Below, piece after piece: positions 1-5,350 of a stretch of DNA of 7,580 nt (within the stretch, counting starts at the first letter, position 1; the number at the start of each line of letters is the position of its first letter). Origin of the DNA: Thermoproteota archaeon. Lineage in GTDB: Archaea; Thermoproteota; Korarchaeia; Korarchaeales; Korarchaeaceae. The position numbers and the translations under genes were made by a program. The notes under the pieces were generated by a model. That model did not search any database. It saw only the letters and a list, made by a program, of their open reading frames with translations, and had not been told where the DNA came from. The stretch spans positions 1-7,580 of the forward strand of contig DRBY01000126.1 of the NCBI GenBank assembly GCA_011042755.1, read 5' to 3'.

Positions 1-415
1 CCTTGAAGCCCCGCACCCAGACCCCCAGGTCGCGGAACTCAGGCTCTAGCCCCATGCCTCTCAGGAGGTCCGCCACTCCAGCCGAGAGCATCTTGTACCT
101 CTCTTCAGCCTCTTCGGGAACCGAGCGCCTTGGGACGATTACCGAGTATATGAGGCAGCCTGGATCGAGGTACACGGCCCCTCCACCGCTCTCCCTCCGG
201 ATCAGGCGAACTCCCAGCCCTCCAACGGCCTGCAGATCCACTTCTTTCAGGGTCTCGGGGTTGACGCCTACGATCACCGCCGGGTGGGCTCTCCAAGCGA
301 TTACCGTGGCCTCGGACTTACCCTCGCCCAGGAGGCGGAGGACGGCCTCTTCGAGAGCGAGTCCCCACGCAGCGTCGACCGGATTTCGGAGGACGATCGT
401 CCTAATGCCGCTCAT
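1..415 (-). CDS. lplA: lipoate/biotin-protein ligase A family protein (C-terminal part outside window)
   Basis: Partial gene; only the first 138 residues are inside the window. It carries the lipoate-ligase fold signature: an N-terminal stretch ending in HPAVIVGVNPE (residues 44-54), then RRESGGGAVYLDPG at about 73-86, the lipoyl-adenylate binding loop of LplA enzymes. The usual His of GGGAVxHD is Leu here, and the usual GN after the Asp is GC. The last visible residue, K138 in VRGFK, lies where family members have the catalytic lysine (normally followed by I/V-x-G); this is an inference because the next residues are missing. The expected role is ATP-dependent attachment of lipoate or octanoate to E2, GcvH or LbpA-type carrier proteins in the cytoplasm. 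The ATG at 415 was chosen because GAGGT lies 8 nt upstream. A GTG at 430 overlaps the stop of the upstream DUF5714 gene and is the alternative. It is probably in one operon with DUF5714. The target protein, and lipoate versus biotin, cannot be decided here. Confidence 0.82.
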   Translation of the reverse strand, partial: MSGIRTIVLRNPVDAAWGLALEEAVLRLLGEGKSEATVIAWRAHPAVIVGVNPETLKEVDLQAVGGLGVRLIRRESGGGAVYLDPGCLIYSVIVPRRSVPEEAEERYKMLSAGVADLLRGMGLEPEFRDLGVWVRGFK

Positions 416-426
416 GCCGTTCGACC

Positions 427-1173
427 TCACGGGTGGTAAGGGCATCTCTCACCCCAACACTCGCCGTTTCGCTCGCTGAATGCGCACGCGCCCTCGAGAT
501 CCCTTAACACCAAGGGTATACCCATTTTTTCTCTGAGTATTGGCACTGCCGCCTCCAGTGAGGCGTAGACGCTGGCCTTGCAACATCTGGGCCCTCCGAG
601 TTCAGCGATCTTCCTGAGGGCAGAGGCGGTCGCCTCCATTGCGAGAGACCTCTCCCTGTCCGACTCATGGGTTGCTCCAGTGATCAAGCTCACGGCCACG
701 CCAGCTCCTACAGCTGCGCCGCACGCACCCAGAAGGCCGCACGCCGCGTAGGGTATCGGCTTGAGCCTCGCGATAGCCCTCCTGATGTGAGAGAGGCTCA
801 GGTCTGCTCCAGTGTTCTTGGCGGCCGTCAGGAGCGAGGCGGCCACTACGAGGTGGTGTATCGGCCCGAAGAGGTCCACGGCCGGGTGAGTGAAGATCCG
901 ATCGGCTATTAGGGATGGGTCGGCTTCACTCGACTTGCTCGCAACCTTGAGCACGATCTCCTCGCCGCTCGCCAGCCTGCACTCCTCGCAGACGTAGTGG
1001 CCGTTAGTGCACACAAAGTCGGCGGGCTCTCTCTTCCCGCAGTAGTAGCACTCCCACTCGCCGCTCGCCGGCTTGAGGGGGGCTCCGCATATTGGGCAGT
1101 ACGCCTCTCCGCTCGCCAGCTGGCTCAGGAGATCTCCCTCGTCCCCCATCTCCACGGCCGGTCCTTGGTCCAT
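427..1173 (-). CDS. DUF5714 domain protein with N-terminal zinc-ribbon-like cysteines
   Basis: A 248-residue soluble protein of the DUF5714 family, whose biochemical role I do not know. The first 65 residues form a probable metal site: C26-x2-C29, C42-x2-C45, C55, H59 and C62-x2-C65. Then come HPAVDLFGPIHHLVVAASLL (96-115), with H96, H106 and H107, and the hallmark GACGAAVGAG (149-158), preceded by C145. C197-C198 and a Cys-rich tail (C230, C239, C244, H247) follow. In other organisms the domain is often fused to, or found beside, radical SAM proteins; here it stands alone. The Cys spacing around CGAAVGAG and the later CC pair recall C_GCAxxG_C_C redox proteins, which is a resemblance only. 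The ATG at 1173 was chosen; ATG at 1149 is possible. No clear Shine-Dalgarno precedes 1173, so the message may be leaderless. It is co-directional with the lipoate-ligase gene 11 nt downstream, suggesting a joint role in cofactor or carrier-protein maturation. Confidence 0.8.
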   Translation of the reverse strand: MDQGPAVEMGDEGDLLSQLASGEAYCPICGAPLKPASGEWECYYCGKREPADFVCTNGHYVCEECRLASGEEIVLKVASKSSEADPSLIADRIFTHPAVDLFGPIHHLVVAASLLTAAKNTGADLSLSHIRRAIARLKPIPYAACGLLGACGAAVGAGVAVSLITGATHESDRERSLAMEATASALRKIAELGGPRCCKASVYASLEAAVPILREKMGIPLVLRDLEGACAFSERNGECWGERCPYHP

Positions 1174-1321
1174 GGAAAAAGGTTTTTGTAAGAGTGATTG
1201 TTAAGAAACCACCTTCATAACCTGCGCAAGCCGCCGCCTGCCGCTCTTGCAGCCAGAGAGCGCCTAATAACTCCCAGAGTAGATGTTTCAATATGTAACT
1301 ACTACAGCCAGAAACCTAACA

Positions 1322-1329
1322 CTTTTAAA
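1322..1329 (+). promoter_or_regulatory. TATA box of the TSUP exporter gene
   Basis: CTTTTAAA is an archaeal-type TATA element. It predicts transcription starting near 1350, just ahead of the ribosome site. The 190-bp gap between the divergent genes (1174-1363) otherwise shows only an imperfect inverted repeat (GTTTCA-ATA-TGTAAC, 1285-1299) upstream of the TATA. Confidence 0.6.
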
Positions 1330-1353
1330 CGAACATATGTGGAGAGCCAGCCC

Positions 1354-1360
1354 GGTGATC
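1354..1360 (+). promoter_or_regulatory. Shine-Dalgarno GGTGATC deciding a GTG start
   Basis: GGTGATC is an exact complement to the 3' end of archaeal 16S rRNA (anti-SD AUCACCUCC). It sits 3 nt before the GTG at 1364 and supports that non-ATG start for the exporter. Confidence 0.7.
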
Positions 1361-1363
1361 TGA

Positions 1364-2164
1364 GTGGATCTGCTACGCATCTCAGCGCTACTGGTAGGCC
1401 TAGCTGCCGGCACTCTGGGCGGACTCATTGGCACTGGAGGCTGCAGCGTGATGCTCCCCATACTCCACTTCTACATGAGCCTCTCATCCCCGCTGGCGGT
1501 TGGCACCACGCTCTTCGCGGTCATATTCACGACGCTCTCCGGAGCCTACGGGCACCTAAAGATCCGGAACCTAGACGCGAAAGCAACAGCCGTGATGGGC
1601 GGCGCCGGGACGCTGGGGGTCCTGCTGGGCTCGTACCTCTTCACCAAGATAACGCGCTCCCAGGTCGCTCTGCTCGATCTGATCCTCGGCTTGGTGTTCA
1701 TCCTGCCCTCCATAAGGATGCTCTACGAGGGCCTCAAGGGCATGCGAGGAGCATCAGCCAAGAGCGAGAGCCAGCTTGACCACATACCGGGGAGTTCCGT
1801 GGCCAAGGCTGCCTTCGGCTTCGTCGTTGGGATAGCGACCGGCTTGGTCGGCCTGGGGGGAGGCTACGCGCTGGTCCCCGGCATGATATACCTGTTCAAC
1901 GCTCCCGTGAAGCTGACGATGGGCACCTCCCTCTCGACGATGATACCGCTCGCAGTCGTCGGCGGCCTGATCAAGCTCAAGCAGGGCTTCGTCGAAATGA
2001 GCGTGGGCGTGCCCTTGGCAATAGGGACTGTAGTGGGGGCCCAGGTGGGGGCCAGGGCCATCAAGAGGTTCAGGCCAGCCACGCTGAAGGCGATATTCGG
2101 GCTGTACTTCCTCTACGTGTCGCTGAAGTACATAGCCGCCTACTTCGGAGTGAGGCTCTGGTAG
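1364..2164 (+). CDS. TauE/SafE (TSUP) family membrane exporter, probable sulfite/sulfonate or other anion carrier
   Basis: A 266-residue polytopic membrane protein of the TSUP (TauE/SafE, formerly DUF81) family, which moves small organic or sulfur anions such as sulfite, sulfoacetate or taurine-derived products across the membrane. The family's two-fold internal repeat is plain: GLIGTGGCSVMLPIL (20-34) and GLVGLGGGYALVPGM (160-174) align at an offset of exactly 140 residues, as do AVGTTL (45-50) and TMGTSL (185-190). About 7-8 hydrophobic helices are seen, with a polar loop at about 128-145 (SAKSESQLDH) separating the halves. Length is normal for the family. The GTG start has a strong Shine-Dalgarno and a TATA box at the right distance. 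It is divergent from the DUF5714/lipoate-ligase pair and convergent with ridA, with 15 bp between stops. The substrate cannot be read from sequence; a sulfur role is inferred from the family and weakly from the neighbouring lipoate ligase. Confidence 0.9.
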   Translation: MDLLRISALLVGLAAGTLGGLIGTGGCSVMLPILHFYMSLSSPLAVGTTLFAVIFTTLSGAYGHLKIRNLDAKATAVMGGAGTLGVLLGSYLFTKITRSQVALLDLILGLVFILPSIRMLYEGLKGMRGASAKSESQLDHIPGSSVAKAAFGFVVGIATGLVGLGGGYALVPGMIYLFNAPVKLTMGTSLSTMIPLAVVGGLIKLKQGFVEMSVGVPLAIGTVVGAQVGARAIKRFRPATLKAIFGLYFLYVSLKYIAAYFGVRLW

Positions 2165-2179
2165 CCCGCGCCGACCCTC

Positions 2180-2551
2180 CTACAGGGTTGCTATGGCGTC
2201 GATCTCAACCAGCGCCCCCTTGGGGAGCGACCCGAGGACGATAGACCTGGCTGGAGGATCTCTGGGGAAATACTTGGCGTAGGCCTCGTTGAACTCGCTG
2301 AACAGCTCGGGCTCGGCCAGAAAGGCCGTCACCTTAACCACTTTTTCCAGAGAAGATCCTGCGGCCTCAAGGATGGCCTTTAGGTTCTCTAGAGCCCTCT
2401 CTGTTTGAGCTGCCGCGCCCTCTCTAAGCTCCCCAGACTCGGGGTCAATCCCGAGCTGCCCAGAAACGAACACCAGGCCCCCAGCCACTACGGCCTGAGA
2501 GTACGGCCCAATCGGCTTTGGCGCCCGCTCCGTCGTGATAACCCTGGCCAC
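2180..2551 (-). CDS. ridA: RidA family reactive intermediate (enamine/imine) deaminase
   Basis: A 123-residue RidA/YjgF/UK114 protein. The family hydrolyses 2-aminoacrylate and other enamines/imines released by PLP enzymes such as threonine dehydratase, protecting other PLP enzymes; it acts as a cytoplasmic trimer. Visible motifs are PKPIGPYSQ (11-19, with Y17), VFVSGQ (27-32), PPARSIVLGSLPKGALVEID (99-118) with the catalytic Arg at R102, and E116. The GTG at 2551 is chosen because GAGGTGA lies 5 nt upstream, a TATA-like GATAAAG lies about 40 nt upstream, and the resulting N-terminus matches family length. Longer readings, such as from GTG at 2605, would run across the probable TATA box. It converges on the TSUP exporter gene and is probably monocistronic. 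Confidence 0.92.
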   Translation of the reverse strand: MARVITTERAPKPIGPYSQAVVAGGLVFVSGQLGIDPESGELREGAAAQTERALENLKAILEAAGSSLEKVVKVTAFLAEPELFSEFNEAYAKYFPRDPPARSIVLGSLPKGALVEIDAIATL

Positions 2552-2586
2552 CGGTCTCACCTCGCTCTGCCACGCGTCGCGAGGCA

Positions 2587-2596
2587 ACTTTATCTC
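2587..2596 (-). promoter_or_regulatory. TATA-like box for ridA
   Basis: On the minus strand this reads GATAAAGTT, about 40 nt ahead of the GTG at 2551, which predicts transcription starting near 2566, just before the GAGGTGA ribosome site. On the plus strand the same bases (CTTTATC) could serve a rightward transcript starting near 2617, so one element may be shared. Confidence 0.45.
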
Positions 2597-2657
2597 CGTT
2601 TCCACAGGGGGATGTCGAATGGAGCCAGGACGCTCGGCATCCGTGAATTGGCGGAGA

Positions 2658-2704
2658 GGGGACTCACAGAAGCGGGACTCAGGCGAGAGTGCTTCTGTCC
2701 CCCC
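2658..2704. other. Strong bulged hairpin in the ridA/hypothetical gap; possible structured RNA or leader
   Basis: Within the 249-bp stretch (2552-2800) between ridA and the next gene, an inverted repeat folds as GGGG (2658-2661) / CCCC (2699-2702), ACAGAAGC (2666-2673) / GCTTCTGT (2691-2698) and ACTC (2677-2680) / GAGT (2687-2690), around the 6-nt loop AGGCGA. The two bulges (ACTC and GGG) both lie on the 5' side. The heptamer GGGACTC occurs twice (2659-2665, 2674-2680). A second small hairpin follows, CGCC-TTCGA-GGCG (2745-2757). No T-run follows, so it is not a typical terminator. Short open frames cross it (ATG at 2612 for 40 aa; ATG at 2619 for 53 aa) but resemble nothing I know. The rest of the stretch shows promoter elements only. 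Confidence 0.4.
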
Positions 2705-2766
2705 TACAGAGCACCTCGGGCTGCCGCCAGATGATCCAGAGGCTCGCCTTCGAGGCGCGATCGTGA

Positions 2767-2776
2767 GATTATTTGG
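2767..2776 (+). promoter_or_regulatory. TATA-like box for the unrecognised Cys/His protein
   Basis: The AT-rich GATTATTTGG stands out in a GC-rich stretch, centred about 29 nt before the ATG at 2801. That spacing would give a leaderless or nearly leaderless message. Confidence 0.4.
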
Positions 2777-2800
2777 TTAGGAGTGCTTCGACAGCCTGAG

Positions 2801-3256
2801 ATGGAGCTGCTATCCCTAAATGCCGCTTCTCGCCTGCTGCGGGAGAAGAGGAAGCTCCTGATTTATGGGAAGTGCGTTGAAGTCGAGAGACCGGGCCTGA
2901 TAGAGAAGCTATCGGAAGGAAGGGTCGCGGTCTGGGCGTGTCCCGAGAGGGACCACATCAACGTGATAGCGCTGAAGGTAGCCTCGATCTTGGCTAGGGT
3001 GGATCTGGAGGAGATGGCAGTCGTGACTGTGGACGGGAGCCCTCACTGCGTCCAGCTGCACCACGCAGTAGAAGAGGCCATCAAGGTCGCGAAAAGCAAG
3101 CTAAGCGCGAGGCACCTTGTTTGTCACGGAGATGAGATCATTGAAGTATCGCCGCGTGCAGTCAAGGCGGCGAGGTACCTCAGCAAGGTAGAGAGGCTGC
3201 TGAGGCTAGAAGGAGAGCGCAGGAATTCTCCCGAGCGAGAGCAGAAAATGCGCTGA
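2801..3256 (+). CDS. unrecognised Cys/His-containing soluble protein, probably a conserved archaeal hypothetical
   Basis: A 151-residue protein I do not recognise. It is soluble and alpha/beta in character, with no signal peptide or membrane segment. Two stretches look like conserved functional motifs: VAVWACPERDHIN (42-54) and VTVDGSPHCVQLHHAVEEA (75-93). Between them they bring C47, H52, H82, C83, H87 and H88, with C108 and H109 further on, so a metal or redox site is plausible but unproven. Hydrophobic strands followed by small or charged loops (VAVWAC, MAVVTVDGSP, ARHLVCHGDE) suggest a Rossmann-like layout. The tail after about 135 is highly charged and probably disordered. The ATG at 2801 is preferred because the TATA-like element at 2767-2776 fits it; an in-frame GTG at 2783 directly after TTAGGA is the alternative. 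It is followed by a 148-bp gap with its own promoter for the next gene, so it is probably transcribed alone. Confidence 0.75.
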   Translation: MELLSLNAASRLLREKRKLLIYGKCVEVERPGLIEKLSEGRVAVWACPERDHINVIALKVASILARVDLEEMAVVTVDGSPHCVQLHHAVEEAIKVAKSKLSARHLVCHGDEIIEVSPRAVKAARYLSKVERLLRLEGERRNSPEREQKMR

Positions 3257-3362
3257 GGAGCTTCACATCCTCTTGAGGGTCCCTCAGGACTCGGCGGATA
3301 GAGCTAGGGTGTGGATCAATGGGTTCACTCCCAAATGCTCTCACGGATGCCTTAGAGTGGGC

Positions 3363-3370
3363 ACTTTATT
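3363..3370 (+). promoter_or_regulatory. TATA box of the EamA-MJ1316 domain operon
   Basis: ACTTTATT lies about 38 nt before the ATG at 3405 and predicts transcription starting near 3392, right at the ribosome site AGGAG (3394-3398). It supports starting the membrane protein at 3405; an in-frame reading from further upstream would cross the promoter. Confidence 0.55.
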
Positions 3371-3371
3371 G

Positions 3372-3393
3372 GCCGATCCACATACCAATCGGC
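3372..3393. promoter_or_regulatory. Inverted repeat between TATA and start, candidate operator
   Basis: GCCGAT (3372-3377) and ATCGGC (3388-3393) are perfect 6-bp arms separated by 10 bp. An alternative pairing ATTGG/CCAAT (3368-3372, 3385-3389) overlaps them. The position directly downstream of the TATA box is where archaeal repressors often bind. The arms are short and chance is not excluded. Confidence 0.3.
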
Positions 3394-3404
3394 AGGAGAT
3401 CACG

Positions 3405-3824
3405 ATGGCATCCTGGTTATTCTACGCTCTCCTATCCGCCCTGTTTGCAGGTCTCGTCGGCGTGGTAGGAAAGATCGGCGTGGAGGAAGTTGATCCCATC
3501 ACGGCCACAGCCATCAGGGCCGCGATAATGGCAATACTCTCCATCCTATTTGCCTTCGCCATGGGCAGAACCGACCTCAGCAAGGTGGACGCCGGGGCGC
3601 TGGGGTACATCGCCCTGGCCGGGCTTTTCGGCGCAGCCTCCTGGATGGCGTACTTCAAGGCCCTCAGCGTGGGAGAGGCTTCTAGGGTCATCCCCGTGGA
3701 CAGGACGAGCGTCGTCTTCGGCGTGATCTTGGCGGCCCTGGTGCTCGGAGAGAGGCTCACTCTCCCTAAGGCCGTTGGGAGCGTGTTGATAGTTATGGGG
3801 GCCATACTGGTCTCAATGTTCTGA
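3405..3824 (+). CDS. single-domain EamA (DMT superfamily, COG2510-type) membrane protein
   Basis: A 139-residue protein with five hydrophobic helices (about 4-24, 34-53, 65-85, 102-114, 122-138), i.e. one EamA unit and not the usual tandem pair. Typical sequence of the short COG2510-type family is seen: ALLSALFAGLVGVVGKIG at the N-terminus, TATAIRA (33-39), MAYFKALSVGEASRVIPVDR (81-100) and LVLGERL (112-118). Such half-size proteins are expected to work as dimers, by analogy with the small multidrug resistance family. Substrate is unknown; EamA transporters carry metabolites or drugs. The ATG at 3405 has GGAG 6 nt upstream and a TATA box at a matching distance. The stop is 11 nt before the MJ1316-domain gene, so both probably share one transcript. 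Confidence 0.88.
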   Translation: MASWLFYALLSALFAGLVGVVGKIGVEEVDPITATAIRAAIMAILSILFAFAMGRTDLSKVDAGALGYIALAGLFGAASWMAYFKALSVGEASRVIPVDRTSVVFGVILAALVLGERLTLPKAVGSVLIVMGAILVSMF

Positions 3825-3835
3825 GAGGTGAGCTG

Positions 3836-4093
3836 TTGACCCGCCCGAGGAGAAAGAGGAAGGGCGAGATAAGCGAGATACTGAGCGCAATGCTGTGGAA
3901 GCCTGGGGAGAGGCCAGAAGACTACGAGATCGTGTTTGAGTCCAGGGGGACCGAGACCGGGCTGGACTCTGTCAGGGGAGACGAGATAGTGGAGGTGAAG
4001 TCTGACAGGCTGATACTGCCCGGCGATACGGTCATCCCGCTGCACAGGATCGTGGAGATAAGGGTGAGGGGGAAGTCGATCTGGAGTAGGTGA
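3836..4093 (+). CDS. MJ1316 RNA cyclic group end recognition domain protein (DUF504/UPF0248)
   Basis: An 85-residue basic protein made almost entirely of the MJ1316/DUF504 domain. Family features in order are EISEILSAMLWKPGERPEDY (11-30), EIVFESRGTETG (31-42), a strand with VEVKSDRLIL, and the hallmark PLHRIVEIRVRGKSIW (68-83). The domain has been predicted to recognise cyclic phosphate ends of RNA and take part in RNA processing or repair; to my knowledge this is a computational prediction. The N-terminus is rich in Arg/Lys (RPRRKRKGE), consistent with nucleic acid binding. The start is TTG at 3836, supported by GAGGTGA (3825-3831) 4 nt upstream, immediately after the stop of the EamA gene. 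It converges with the flavodiiron gene with 3 bp between the stops. Confidence 0.9.
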   Translation: MTRPRRKRKGEISEILSAMLWKPGERPEDYEIVFESRGTETGLDSVRGDEIVEVKSDRLILPGDTVIPLHRIVEIRVRGKSIWSR

Positions 4094-4096
4094 GCC

Positions 4097-5284
4097 TCAT
4101 CCCACGAGCTTGAGGGCCTCCTCTCCGAGCCTCCTACCTAGCTCCTCGGCTCTCTCCACCTCCTCGGGCGTCGGAGATTCCTTGACCGCCAGCTCGCCCA
4201 CCACGGGTATGTCTATCCCCTCGAGTCTCTGCCTCACCACCCTGAGGGCGCCGCCGGCCCACCCGTGAGACCCGAGAACCGCCGCCACCTTGTTCCTCGG
4301 CTTGTACTCCTCGAGCAGGTCCAGGTAGAAGGTTATTCCTATGAACGGCCTCCCGTTGTGCGTAGAGGTGGCTATCAGCAGGGCAGCGGCCTCTAAGGTC
4401 TCTGCCAAGAGGTCGTCGGGCTCCGCCTCGGCCGCGTAGACTAGCACCGGCTCCAGGCCAGCCTGAGAGAGACCCTCAGCGGCGGCCTCCGCCAGCTTCG
4501 CCGTCCTCTCGTACTGGCTGCCGACGACCACGAGCGCCCTCCTCAGAGGCCTCCACGACGCCCACCTCTCGTACATCTCGATTGGAGTGGAAACGTCTCT
4601 GTGGAGGGCGCCGTGCCCGGGGGCGATCACTCTCGGCTTAACCTCCTTCACCTTCTCAAGGGCTCGCGCCACCATGTTGGAGTAGGCCATCAGGATCGAG
4701 GCGTAGTAGTCTCTGAGCTCAAAGTCCCCTGGGCTCTCGTCGTAGTAGACCGCTCTGCTCGCTCCGTGAGAGCCAAACATGTCGCAGGTGAACAGAATTC
4801 CATCTTCTCGCAGCAGGGTCATCATGGTGTCTGGCCAGTGGACGAACGGAGCTGAGATGAACCTGAGCGTCTTGTCTCCCAGGCTCACCTCCTCGCCGTC
4901 TGAGACCGCCTTCGACCTTGCCACCGGAAAGCCAGCCAGCTTCTCCCCTATCTGGAGGGCCTGCTTCGTCCCCAAGAGGGTGGCGTTCGGCGCTCTAGCC
5001 ATCACCTCCGCCAGCGTGCCAGAGTGGTCCGGCTCCGTGTGTTGAGTGACGACGTACCTTATCTCCTTCGGATCTACCACGCTCTCCAGCGCCTCCCAAA
5101 AGATGGCTGAGACCCTCTCATCAGTTCCGTCTATTAGCGCCGCGCCCTCCGAACCTCTCACGACGTAGAAGTTGTACGAGGTCCCCGTCGGAATGGGCCA
5201 GAAGTTCTCGAAACGCTTGAACTGCGTATTTAGGACTCTCACCAAGGTCACTCCCGGGGCAATCTCGTGCTTGAGCCACGTCAC
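4097..5284 (-). CDS. fprA: flavodiiron protein (FprA-type O2/NO reductase)
   Basis: A 395-residue A-type flavodiiron protein: an N-terminal metallo-beta-lactamase-like diiron domain (about 1-245) and a C-terminal flavodoxin-like FMN domain (about 248-395). All diiron ligands are visible: H82-x-E84-x-D86-H87 in HTEPDHSG, H149 in VHWPD, D168 in TCDMFG and H224 in PGHG. The FMN domain begins LVVVGSQYERTAKLAE and has the ATSTHNGRPF and GSHGWAGGA loops. The enzyme reduces O2 to water, or NO to N2O, in the cytoplasm of anaerobes. Electrons come from rubredoxin or, in methanogens, from F420H2; no donor gene is visible here. There is no rubredoxin or flavin reductase extension. The GTG at 5284 is chosen because it gives the usual family N-terminus, with GGGTG 5 nt upstream. 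A longer reading to 5449 would run through the divergent sfsA start and adds 55 unsupported residues. It is divergent from sfsA across 66 bp. Confidence 0.95.
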   Translation of the reverse strand: MTWLKHEIAPGVTLVRVLNTQFKRFENFWPIPTGTSYNFYVVRGSEGAALIDGTDERVSAIFWEALESVVDPKEIRYVVTQHTEPDHSGTLAEVMARAPNATLLGTKQALQIGEKLAGFPVARSKAVSDGEEVSLGDKTLRFISAPFVHWPDTMMTLLREDGILFTCDMFGSHGASRAVYYDESPGDFELRDYYASILMAYSNMVARALEKVKEVKPRVIAPGHGALHRDVSTPIEMYERWASWRPLRRALVVVGSQYERTAKLAEAAAEGLSQAGLEPVLVYAAEAEPDDLLAETLEAAALLIATSTHNGRPFIGITFYLDLLEEYKPRNKVAAVLGSHGWAGGALRVVRQRLEGIDIPVVGELAVKESPTPEEVERAEELGRRLGEEALKLVG

Positions 5285-5350
5285 ACGCGCACACCCGGCG
5301 CGCAGAGCACCAAAACCAGAAAAGGTTGTCCAGCCTCTTCGGTGAGGGGA

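Noticed and set aside
3..479. Long open plus-strand frame at the left edge
   Set aside because: It is antisense to the lipoate-ligase gene, whose minus-strand translation shows the RRESGGGAV motif; the plus frame has no family-like sequence.
2612..2780. Two overlapping short plus-strand frames (40 and 53 residues)
   Set aside because: Neither resembles a known protein, they overlap each other, and the region is better explained by a hairpin and promoter elements. Kept only as part of a finding.
3274..3286. Palindrome TGAGGG-T-CCCTCA after the Cys/His protein as a terminator
   Set aside because: The one-base centre cannot form a full hairpin as RNA, and no T-run follows as expected for archaeal termination.
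3273..3404. N-terminal extension of the EamA protein
   Set aside because: It crosses the TATA box and the ribosome site of the ATG at 3405 and lacks hydrophobic or family-like sequence.
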